Shown piece after piece: positions 40,663-48,816 of a stretch of 64,000 bases of DNA (positions are counted from its first letter, which is position 1; each line of letters opens with the position of its first letter). The DNA lies in NCBI GenBank assembly GCA_016287075.1, contig JAEEVC010000015.1, positions 1 to 64,000 of the forward strand. The letters run 5' to 3'. The notes beneath the pieces are model-generated. The model saw only the letters and a program-made list of their open reading frames with translations. It was not told where the DNA came from and made no database searches. The position numbers and the translations under genes are program-made. This DNA comes from Bacteroidales bacterium (GTDB taxonomy: Bacteria; Bacteroidota; Bacteroidia; Bacteroidales; UBA932).

Positions 40663-41472
40663 CTATCGGGTCATGGTAATGATGAGGTTCGCGACCGTGA
40701 TGGCGATGGAACCGAGGGAAATCCAGAACGAACCGGACTTGAAGTAGTTCTCGTTGATCGTGGACTGGCCGGCGCGGACCTCGTTCGGCGTCACGTAAAT
40801 GACGTCGTTCTGCTGAAGATAGTAGGCGGGGGAATCGAACATGTCGCTCCGGGTCAGGTTGACCTCGTAGGTGTTCCGCTTGCCTCCCTGCTCCCGGATG
40901 ACCATCACGTTGTCGCGGCGGCCGTAGATCGTCAGGTCGTGGGCCAGAGCCAGCGCCTGAAGCAGCGTTATCTTGTCTCCGGACACCGCATAGGTACCCG
41001 GATTCGTCACCTCGCCCAGGACGGAAATCTTGAAGTTCAGGTATTCGACGGTCACGACGGCATCCCTCAGGAGGCCTTTTTCCGACAGTTTATCGGCAAT
41101 CAGGTCCTGCAGCTCCCAGCGGCTCATACCCGAAACGTAGAGTTTGCCAAGGGCCGGGAAAATGATGTATCCGTCGTTATCGACCACATATCCGGAGATA
41201 TACTGGCCGCCGCCGCCGCCGAACTCGGAACCGGCGAAATACGACGCGATGGACTTGTTGAACTGGAACGAGAGTTTCGGATCGGCGCTGTTGACGACGA
41301 TCGAAAGCTGGTCCTGCGGCTGGATGATGATTCCCTTGTTGACCGCCTTGCCGGTCGGGGCGTCCCCGCTGATGTCCTGCAGGTAATTGATGTTCTTGTA
41401 GGTCTCCGGATTACAGGCGGCCACCCCGCCGAGGAGCGCAAGAGCCACGAATAAACGAACTATTTTTCTCAT
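40663..41472 (-). CDS. Wza-like polysaccharide export lipoprotein
   Basis: Lipobox GGVAACNPE; IIQPQDQLSIVVNSADPKLS; SVLGEVTNPGTYAVSGDKITLLQALALAHDLT; start at MRKIVRLF. Confidence 0.92.
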   Translation of the reverse strand: MRKIVRLFVALALLGGVAACNPETYKNINYLQDISGDAPTGKAVNKGIIIQPQDQLSIVVNSADPKLSFQFNKSIASYFAGSEFGGGGGQYISGYVVDNDGYIIFPALGKLYVSGMSRWELQDLIADKLSEKGLLRDAVVTVEYLNFKISVLGEVTNPGTYAVSGDKITLLQALALAHDLTIYGRRDNVMVIREQGGKRNTYEVNLTRSDMFDSPAYYLQQNDVIYVTPNEVRAGQSTINENYFKSGSFWISLGSIAITVANLIITMTR

Positions 41473-41518
41473 ACGTAGTTTTGTTGTCAAACCAAAGGGC
41501 ATAAAGCCAATATTCGTG

Positions 41519-41526
41519 CAAAAATA
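41519..41526 (-). promoter_or_regulatory. -7 element (reverse TATTTTTG) upstream of wza-like gene
   Basis: Plus strand CAAAAATA; ~46 nt upstream of the ATG at 41472. Confidence 0.5.
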
Positions 41527-41562
41527 CTGAATTATTATAAGGAAAGCAAAAAATTATTTCGC

Positions 41563-41570
41563 TACCTTTG
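41563..41570 (+). promoter_or_regulatory. -7 element TACCTTTG upstream of rnhA
   Basis: TAnnTTTG match 10 nt before ATG 41581. Confidence 0.55.
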
Positions 41571-41580
41571 CAAAACGGAA

Positions 41581-42090
41581 ATGGAAAAGGACAGACCGGT
41601 CATCTATCTCTTCACGGACGGGGCCGCCAGCGGCAACCCCGGTCCGGGCGGGTACGGCGTCGTAATGAAATGCGCCGTCGAAGGCCCGGACGGACAGAAA
41701 CGCCTCGCTGTCAAGGAGATGTCCGGCGGATTCCGCCGCACGACCAACAACCGGATGGAGCTCCTCGCGGTCATCACCGGCCTCGAGGCCATCCGCTGGA
41801 AAAACGCCGAGGTGGAGGTCTGGAGCGATTCCTCCTACGTCGTCAAGGCCGTCAGCGAAGGCTGGCTGGAGAACTGGAAGCGCACGGGGTTCAAGAAGAA
41901 AAAGAACATGGACCTCTGGCTCCGCTTCGATGCCGTCAACAAGCTGCACCGCGTCCGTTTCCACTGGCTGAAAGGCCACGCCGGCCACCCGGAGAACGAG
42001 CGCTGCGACGCGCTCGCCGTGGCGGCATACCACGCGCCGGACCTTCCCGAGGACACCGGCTACACCGAAGAAGAACAAACCCTGATATAG
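41581..42090 (+). CDS. rnhA: Ribonuclease HI
   Basis: IYLFTDGAASGNPGPGGYGVVM; TTNNRMELLAVITGLEAI; VEVWSDSSYVVKAV; HAGHPENERCDALA. Confidence 0.95.
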   Translation: MEKDRPVIYLFTDGAASGNPGPGGYGVVMKCAVEGPDGQKRLAVKEMSGGFRRTTNNRMELLAVITGLEAIRWKNAEVEVWSDSSYVVKAVSEGWLENWKRTGFKKKKNMDLWLRFDAVNKLHRVRFHWLKGHAGHPENERCDALAVAAYHAPDLPEDTGYTEEEQTLI

Positions 42091-42092
42091 CT

Positions 42093-43133
42093 ATGCAGTA
42101 CAATAGGAAACCCGTCGTCGGCATTACCCAGGGCGACGGAAACGGCATCGGATATGAAGTGATCATCAAGGCCCTCGCGGACAGCCGCATCCTGGAATCC
42201 TTCACCCCCGTCATCTACGGCTCCTCCAAGATCTACGGCTTCTACCGCAAGCAGATCCACGACATCGAGCCCGCCGACACCAACGTCATCTCCTCCGCAA
42301 AGGATGTCCATCCGAAGCGCATCAACATCGTCAACTGCCTGCCCGACAACGTCTATGTCGAGCCCGGCCAAGCGACGCCGGAATCCGCGAAAGCGGCCAT
42401 CCGCTCGCTCCAGGCCGCGGTCCGCGACATCAAGGACGGCCACATCGACGTCCTGGTCACCGCCCCGATCAACAAGCGGGCGATGGTCAGCGAAGGCTTC
42501 GGTTACACCGGCCATACGGAATACCTCCAGAAGGAGTTCGGCTGCGCCGACGTCGCCATGTTCATGGTCAGCGAGCAGCTCCGGATCGGCGTCGTCACCG
42601 GACACATCCCGCTGAAGGACGTCGCCGCCTCCCTGACGAAGGAACGGATCCTCGGCAAACTCCGCCTGATGGACAAGTCGCTCCGCCGCGACTTCGGCAT
42701 CGACGCGCCGAAGATCGCCGTCCTCGGCCTCAATCCCCATTGCGGGGACGGCGGCCTGCTGGGCGATGAAGAGCAGTCCGTCATCCTCCCCGCCGTCCAG
42801 GCGGCACAGGCGGAAGGCATCCTCGCCTTCGGCCCCTACTCCCCCGACGGATACTTCGGGATGGGCCATTACGGCAAGTTCGACGCGACCCTCGCCATGT
42901 ACCACGACCAGGGCCTCGCCCCGTTCAAGGCCCTCTCTTTCCAGGACGGGGTCAATTTCACCGCCGGCCTCCCGATCGTGCGCACGTCCCCGGACCACGG
43001 CACGGCCTACGAACTGGCCGGCCGCGACCAGGCGGACCCGCATTCGATGATGTGTTCGATCTATACCGCCATCGACATCCTCCGCAGCCGCGAGGACTAC
43101 GACGACCTCCACGCCGCGGCGGACAAGCGGTAA
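42093..43133 (+). CDS. pdxA: 4-hydroxythreonine-4-phosphate dehydrogenase
   Basis: KPVVGITQGDGNGIGYEVIIKAL; TGHTEYLQKEFG; LGLNPHCGDGGLLGDEE; MYHDQGLAPFKALSF. Confidence 0.93.
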   Translation: MQYNRKPVVGITQGDGNGIGYEVIIKALADSRILESFTPVIYGSSKIYGFYRKQIHDIEPADTNVISSAKDVHPKRINIVNCLPDNVYVEPGQATPESAKAAIRSLQAAVRDIKDGHIDVLVTAPINKRAMVSEGFGYTGHTEYLQKEFGCADVAMFMVSEQLRIGVVTGHIPLKDVAASLTKERILGKLRLMDKSLRRDFGIDAPKIAVLGLNPHCGDGGLLGDEEQSVILPAVQAAQAEGILAFGPYSPDGYFGMGHYGKFDATLAMYHDQGLAPFKALSFQDGVNFTAGLPIVRTSPDHGTAYELAGRDQADPHSMMCSIYTAIDILRSREDYDDLHAAADKR

Positions 43134-43137
43134 AGTG

Positions 43138-44769
43138 CTAAGACAGGCGCAACTGGGCGCCGCACCACTCCGCAATCCGCTCGCGGTGGGTGATGAAGAT
43201 CATCGTCTTCCCCTCCGCATGGGCGGTCAGTCCCTCCATCAGCTTCTCCTCGGTCTCGGGATCGAGCGAGGAGCTGAATTCGTCGAGGAGCAGGATGCTG
43301 CCGGGGCGGAGCAACCCGCGCGCGATGGCGATGCGCTGGGCCTGGCCTTCGCTCAGGCCGGCGCCGCCCTCGCCGCAGACGGTGTCCAGTCCGTCCGGAA
43401 GATCCAGCACGAACCGCGCCTGGGCCAGTTCCAGGGCCCATTCCATGCGCTCGTCCGTCGCATCCGGATCCCCCATCAGGAGGTTCTCGCGGACCGTTCC
43501 GCTGAAGAGCGTATTGCCCTGCGGCACATAGACAAGGTTGCAGCGGGTACGGGGCGAGGCAGGCTCTTCCCGCCCGCCGCTGAAGAGCGTCACGCGCCCG
43601 TCCGTTGGCTTGAGAAGCGCGAGCATCAGGCGGATGAGCGTGCTCTTCCCCACCCCGGTCTCGCCGACGATGGCGGTCCGGGAGCCCGGCTCAAAGCGGA
43701 AACTCAGGTGTTCCAGGATGTTCCGCTGCCCGTCCGGATAGCGGAACGTGACGTCGTCCACGGCAATGCCGGCGGGCGCCTCCATCCAGACCGGCTCCCC
43801 TTCCTCCTCCTTCGGGATGTCCTCGAGCTCCATCAGGCGGTCGATGGACGCCGTCGCGAAGATGAACGAGGGAATCTGCCGGGTGAGGTTGACGGTCGGC
43901 CGCTGGATCTGGCTGACCAGCTGGAGGAAAGCCGTCATCATACCGAAGGTCATGCCGCCGTGGAGGATGCCGTAGGCGCCCCAGAGGAAGGCGGCGATAT
44001 AGCCGAAGGAGAAGGCGGCGCCGACCATGGTCCGGGCGAAGATGTTCAGCCGCGTCCGCTCGACGACCTGGCCGTATTCCGTGTTCTGGAGGTCGTCCAG
44101 GCGCGTTTCCATCCGCTCTTCATTCTCCATCGAGCGGATGACGACCCGGTGCTGGAGACTCTCCTGGAGATGGCTCTGCACCTTGCTTTCGGTATCGCGG
44201 ATCCCGCGGGTCATCGTCCGCATCCGCCGGAAGAAGACTTTGCTGAAGACCGCGAACAGCGGCGTGACCACCACCAGCAGCAGGGCGAGCCGCCAGTCCA
44301 TCATGCACATGAAGACCACGGCGGCGGCCAGCTGGAACAAGGTGGTGACCAGCTGCGGGACATCCGAACAGATGACCCCCGTCACGGTGGACACGTCGGT
44401 TTCCAGCCGGTTGATCATGTCCCCCGAATGGTGGCGTTCCTTGCCGATCCACTCCGCCTGCATCAGGTTGCTGTAGAGGCCTTTCCGTATGATGAAGTTC
44501 ATTCGGGAGTTCGTCAGGCTCTCCAGCCGCATGTTGAGCGCGGTCACGGCGAGCCGGAGCGCGGTCACCCCGAGCACCAGGCCGGTGAACAGCCCGATGC
44601 TGCCGGCCGCATCGCCCGTCGCGATATCGACGATCCGCTTGCAGAGCCAGATGAAGGTCAGGTTGAGGGCAATGCTGACCAGTCCGAGCAAGACGTTCAG
44701 TACCAAGCGCTTCCGAACACCCTTCGAGCGGGCATACAGCCATTTGAAATATTTCAGGATCGTTTTCAT
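43138..44769 (-). CDS. ABC transporter, fused permease/ATPase, no C39 peptidase
   Basis: Walker A GETGVGKST, signature LSEGQAQRIAIARGLL, Walker B ILLLDEFSSSLD; start at MKTILKYFKWLY. Confidence 0.9.
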   Translation of the reverse strand: MKTILKYFKWLYARSKGVRKRLVLNVLLGLVSIALNLTFIWLCKRIVDIATGDAAGSIGLFTGLVLGVTALRLAVTALNMRLESLTNSRMNFIIRKGLYSNLMQAEWIGKERHHSGDMINRLETDVSTVTGVICSDVPQLVTTLFQLAAAVVFMCMMDWRLALLLVVVTPLFAVFSKVFFRRMRTMTRGIRDTESKVQSHLQESLQHRVVIRSMENEERMETRLDDLQNTEYGQVVERTRLNIFARTMVGAAFSFGYIAAFLWGAYGILHGGMTFGMMTAFLQLVSQIQRPTVNLTRQIPSFIFATASIDRLMELEDIPKEEEGEPVWMEAPAGIAVDDVTFRYPDGQRNILEHLSFRFEPGSRTAIVGETGVGKSTLIRLMLALLKPTDGRVTLFSGGREEPASPRTRCNLVYVPQGNTLFSGTVRENLLMGDPDATDERMEWALELAQARFVLDLPDGLDTVCGEGGAGLSEGQAQRIAIARGLLRPGSILLLDEFSSSLDPETEEKLMEGLTAHAEGKTMIFITHRERIAEWCGAQLRLS

Positions 44770-45905
44770 TCGCCTTTGAGGAGTCTGCCGAGCCCGTAGC
44801 CGAAGGCCCCGGAGAAAAACCGGAGCGACGCGGCGGGGAACGTGAGGAAATGGCGCAGCCGGTCCCGGACGACCAGCATCCAGAAGGAATGGACCTTCCG
44901 CACGAGGTAGGATTCCTCGCCGCGGGTCCGGTCCTCGTTCTTCCCGAAATTGCCGCTGCTGCGGATGAAGCGCCAGATGCGCTCCTCCCGCCGGCCGGAA
45001 CGGACGGGTTTCCAGGAGACTGCGTCCACCGCTTCCGCGGGCATGGCCAGGAAGGTGCCGGCAAATGCGAGGAATGCGTGCCAGAGCCGCGTCATGCCGA
45101 GATACCCGATGTCGGCGCGGAGCTGCGCCTTGTCGATTTCCGCATGGTGCCGCTCCAGCAGGAGGGCCCAGTCGATGATCTGCCGGAGACCGATGCCGCC
45201 GGACCAGTAATGGTGGAGGAAATGGACGAAGACATAGACGGCGCTGAAGTTCACGTCCGGCACCGGAATGGGATGCCCCTCGACCGGACACATCGCGACA
45301 CCGCTCCGGAACATCCGCTCCTGCAGCACTTTCAGCTTCGCATCCAGGGAGCGGGACATCAGGGTGGAAATCGTGCCGTGCAGTTCCACCTCGATGCTGC
45401 CGAAGAACATCCCGAGGTGGAGGATTTCGGTCGCCTCCTCCTCGACGCGCGTCGCCTTCGGGACAAGGATCTCCCGGGCGCGGGCATAGTCTTCCGGCGG
45501 CAGCAGGAGGTCGATGTCACCGGGCTGCCGGCGCATCGGGTCGGGATAGTTCAGGCCCAGCGGCTGCCCTTTGACCACGGCGACCCGGAGGCCGGCCAGG
45601 GCCTTCACCAGCCGGGGAAGGGCGCGGTTGAGCTGGCCGTTGCGGGTTTCGGTGAACATCACGTCGCCGAGGAAGGGGTCCAGCGTCTCCTCCTGCGGGG
45701 GGAGGCATTCCGCCGGAAGATGGTGGATGCCGTCGGTCACCAGGCCGACGACGGTCTGCCGGAAAGAGAGGTCATACAGCGCTGCCCAGTCGGTATCCGG
45801 GGGAAACAGCGCGGCATCGGGCGCCCCGCCCCTCAGGCCGGAGCGGAGCAGGGAGAAAAAACGCTGTTCCAGCAGCGTCATTCGAGGATGCCGGCTTCCG
45901 CCCAC
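44766..45905 (-). CDS. Uncharacterised nucleotidyltransferase (NTP_transf_5-like)
   Basis: VAVVKGQPLGLNYPDPMRRQPGDIDLLLPPEDYARAREIL; VELHGTISTLMSRSLD; 4-bp overlap with the ABC gene. Start may be MTLLEQRFF. Confidence 0.78.
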   Translation of the reverse strand: MGGSRHPRMTLLEQRFFSLLRSGLRGGAPDAALFPPDTDWAALYDLSFRQTVVGLVTDGIHHLPAECLPPQEETLDPFLGDVMFTETRNGQLNRALPRLVKALAGLRVAVVKGQPLGLNYPDPMRRQPGDIDLLLPPEDYARAREILVPKATRVEEEATEILHLGMFFGSIEVELHGTISTLMSRSLDAKLKVLQERMFRSGVAMCPVEGHPIPVPDVNFSAVYVFVHFLHHYWSGGIGLRQIIDWALLLERHHAEIDKAQLRADIGYLGMTRLWHAFLAFAGTFLAMPAEAVDAVSWKPVRSGRREERIWRFIRSSGNFGKNEDRTRGEESYLVRKVHSFWMLVVRDRLRHFLTFPAASLRFFSGAFGYGLGRLLKGE

Positions 45906-46147
45906 TGCTCGCAGAGTTTCCCTGCGTCGGCGAGCGCGGTCTCCGGATCGACCTCGTATTCCTCCAGCAGCAGGTCGCGGAGCGTTTCCGGGGTGAATTC
46001 GCCCTGGCCGTTCACCTTCGCGAAAAGGTAGGCGGCCGACTCGTTGAGGCTGACCAGCTTGCTGAAATTGACATTTTTCGGGCCCACGGCCTGGACGACG
46101 TTCTGGCCGCAGAGGGTCCGCATGATGAATCCTTCCTTAATCTTCAT
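45878..46147 (-). CDS. PqqD-like protein (RiPP recognition element fold)
   Basis: 89 aa; NVVQAVGPKNVNFSKLVSLNESAAYLFAKVNGQGEFTPETLRDLLLEEYEVDPETALADAGKLCEQWAEAGILE. Confidence 0.8.
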   Translation of the reverse strand: MKIKEGFIMRTLCGQNVVQAVGPKNVNFSKLVSLNESAAYLFAKVNGQGEFTPETLRDLLLEEYEVDPETALADAGKLCEQWAEAGILE

Positions 46148-46646
46148 ATTGTTTCAAAGCTTCTGCATATTGGGGTTTGAGCCACCGGCGGTTCCACGGA
46201 AGGTTCCGGTAGATGAACAGCAGGTAGCGGCGGACAGGCCGGAGGGCCTGCCAGAGATGGACCTTCCGGAGTTCCCGCGGCGAATAGGGATCCACGGCCT
46301 TTTCCCCGTCCCGGAGGATGGAGACGGCCTTGCCGAAGATCTGGCTCCGGAGGACGCGCTCCCGGTTCACGGGAACGCCGTCGCCCTGGATCTCAACCCG
46401 GTCGCCGGCAACGGAGAGGACCCGGTGCATCACATAGCGGCCGCCCTTTTCCGGCCCGATATGGAAAAGGACGATGTCGTCGGGGCGCACCTCGCCGACG
46501 GGCTCCAGGACGACGAGGTCCCGCTCGCCGCGGATGAACGGGAGCATGCTGAAGCCCTTGACGGGAATCGTGACCGAATGGCCTTCCTCCAGCATCTGAC
46601 GCACCGGGACGAAGAATTCGTCGTTGGCTATGACCATCTTTTCCAT
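46137..46646 (-). CDS. S24/S26-family signal-peptidase-like protein
   Basis: VTIPVKGFSMLPFIRGERDLVVLEPVGEVRPDDIVLFHIG...YVMHRVLSVAGDRVEIQGDG; start at MEKMVIANDEFF. Confidence 0.82.
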   Translation of the reverse strand: MEKMVIANDEFFVPVRQMLEEGHSVTIPVKGFSMLPFIRGERDLVVLEPVGEVRPDDIVLFHIGPEKGGRYVMHRVLSVAGDRVEIQGDGVPVNRERVLRSQIFGKAVSILRDGEKAVDPYSPRELRKVHLWQALRPVRRYLLFIYRNLPWNRRWLKPQYAEALKQYED

Positions 46647-46654
46647 ATAGGTGG

Positions 46655-46684
46655 CAAAGATACAAAAGAATTTTGTTATTTTTG
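46655..46684. promoter_or_regulatory. Divergent pair of TAnnTTTG elements (S26 operon and recG)
   Basis: Minus TATCTTTG at 46655-46662; plus TATTTTTG at 46677-46684, 5 nt from the recG ATG. Confidence 0.55.
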
Positions 46685-46689
46685 CCAAT

Positions 46690-48813
46690 ATGACGCTGGA
46701 GACCAGCATACAGTATCTCCCCGGAGTGGGGCCGAAACGGGCCCGGCTCCTGCAGGACGAGCTCGGAACCGGGACCGTCGGGGACCTCCTGCGCCTGTAT
46801 CCCTTCCGCTACATCGACCGCACGGCCGTCCAGCGCATCGCCGACCTCCTCCCGGACCAGGCCTACATCCAGATCCGGGCGACGGTGCGGAGCGTCAAGC
46901 TCCTCGGCAAGGGCGGCAAGCCCGCCGATCCCGCAAAAGCGGGCGCCGGGATGCGCCTGAGCGCGATCGTCGAGGACGGCAGCGGCGAAATCGAGGTCGT
47001 CTTCTTCAAGGGCGTGAAATGGATGGTGACCCGGATCGTCCCGGGCGCCACCTTCATCTTCTTCGGCAAGCCGACCGTTTACGGCGGACGCATCAACCTG
47101 GTCCATCCGGAAGTGGACGCCCCCGACAACGTCGGCACAGGCGGCCTCACCGGCGTCTATACCAGCACGGAGAAACTCAAGACGGCGGGCGTCACGGGCA
47201 AGGTGATGACCAAGCTCATCGCCGCCGCCCTGGAGGGCGTACTGCCGGAGTTGCATGAGACCCTTCCCGACTATATCCTCCGGGAGAAGGGCCTGGTCCC
47301 GCTGACCTTCGCGCTCCGGCAGATCCATTTCCCGACCGACCAGAACGCCCTCGCCAAGGCCACCTACCGCCTGAAATTCGAAGAACTCTTCCTCCTGCAG
47401 CTTTCCCTGCTGAAGCAGAAATACATCCGCAGCCGCAATGAAAAGGGGCTCCCCATGCCCCATGTCGGCCCGGCCTTCAACGCCTGTTTCAATGCCCTCC
47501 CCTATGAACTGACCGGCGCCCAGAAACGCGTCATCAAGGAGATCCGGGAGGACCTCCGGAGCGGCCGCCAGATGAACCGGCTCCTGCAGGGAGATGTGGG
47601 CAGCGGCAAGACGATGGTCGCCGTGCTGACAGCCCTCCTCGCCATCGGGAACGGCTACCAGGCCTGCCTGATGGCGCCGACGGAAGTACTTACCCAGCAG
47701 CACTTTGCGAACATTTCCCGCTACCTTGAGCCGACCGGGGTCCGCGTCGTGCTCCTGACCGGTTCGACCGGCGTCGCCGCCCGGCGCGAGATCCACGCCG
47801 GCCTCCGCGACGGCTCCATCGGCCTGGTCATCGGCACCCACGCCCTCATCGAGGACAACGTCGTTTTCCGGCGCCTCGGCCTCGCCATCATCGACGAGCA
47901 GCACCGTTTCGGCGTGGACCAGCGTTCCCGCCTCTGGGCCAAAGGGGCGGACGGCATTCCCCCGCACGTCCTCGTCATGACCGCGACGCCGATCCCCCGC
48001 ACCCTGGCGATGACCCTGTACGGCGACCTCGACGTCTCCGTCATCGACGAGATGCCGCCCGGACGGAAGCCCGTCATCACCAGGCAGTTCGGCGAGAACA
48101 AGCGCTATGCGCTCCACCGGTTCATGCGCGACCAGATCGCCCTGGGACGCCAGGTCTTCGTCGTTTACCCGCTGATTTTCGAAAGCGAGAAAGTGGACTA
48201 CCAGAACCTGGAAAGGGGCTATGAGGAAATCGTGGAGGCCTTCCCGCTCCCGCAATACAAGGTCGCGATCGTCCACGGCAAGCAGACGAACGAGGAGAAG
48301 AATTTCAACATGAACGCCTTCGCCGCGGGCCGCGCCCACATCCTCGTCTCGACGACCGTCATCGAGGTGGGCGTGGACGTGCCGAATGCCAGCGTCATGG
48401 TCATCGAGAGCGCCGAACGCTTCGGACTCAGCCAGTTGCACCAGCTCCGCGGCCGCGTCGGCCGGGGCTCCGAGGCCTCCTACTGCATCCTGATGAAGGG
48501 GCAGAAGGTCTCCAAGGAGAGCCAGAAGCGGCTCGACCTGATGTGCGCGACCGAAAACGGTTTCGACCTGGCCGAGGAGGACATGAAGATGCGCGGGCCC
48601 GGCGACCTGGAGGGCACCCAGCAGTCCGGGCTTCCCATCTCCCTCAACATCGCCTCCCTCGCCCGCGACGGGCAGATCCTCTCGGACGCCCGTTCCTACG
48701 CGATGCACATCCTCGACAAGGACCCGACACTCGAATCGGAGGCCAACGCACTCCTCGCCGCGGAACTCCGCAAGGACAAGTACATGGCCCCCGATTACTC
48801 GAAGATTTCCTGA
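46690..48813 (+). CDS. recG: ATP-dependent DNA helicase RecG
   Basis: YLPGVGPKRARLL; MNRLLQGDVGSGKTMVAVL; IIDEQHRFGVDQR; MTATPIPRTLAMTLYGDLDVSVIDEMPPGRKPV; start at MTLETSIQ. Confidence 0.96.
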   Translation: MTLETSIQYLPGVGPKRARLLQDELGTGTVGDLLRLYPFRYIDRTAVQRIADLLPDQAYIQIRATVRSVKLLGKGGKPADPAKAGAGMRLSAIVEDGSGEIEVVFFKGVKWMVTRIVPGATFIFFGKPTVYGGRINLVHPEVDAPDNVGTGGLTGVYTSTEKLKTAGVTGKVMTKLIAAALEGVLPELHETLPDYILREKGLVPLTFALRQIHFPTDQNALAKATYRLKFEELFLLQLSLLKQKYIRSRNEKGLPMPHVGPAFNACFNALPYELTGAQKRVIKEIREDLRSGRQMNRLLQGDVGSGKTMVAVLTALLAIGNGYQACLMAPTEVLTQQHFANISRYLEPTGVRVVLLTGSTGVAARREIHAGLRDGSIGLVIGTHALIEDNVVFRRLGLAIIDEQHRFGVDQRSRLWAKGADGIPPHVLVMTATPIPRTLAMTLYGDLDVSVIDEMPPGRKPVITRQFGENKRYALHRFMRDQIALGRQVFVVYPLIFESEKVDYQNLERGYEEIVEAFPLPQYKVAIVHGKQTNEEKNFNMNAFAAGRAHILVSTTVIEVGVDVPNASVMVIESAERFGLSQLHQLRGRVGRGSEASYCILMKGQKVSKESQKRLDLMCATENGFDLAEEDMKMRGPGDLEGTQQSGLPISLNIASLARDGQILSDARSYAMHILDKDPTLESEANALLAAELRKDKYMAPDYSKIS

Positions 48814-48816
48814 ATC

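Noticed and set aside
46393-48708. 771-aa minus-strand ORF opposite recG
   Set aside because: recG is unambiguous on the plus strand; antisense artefact.
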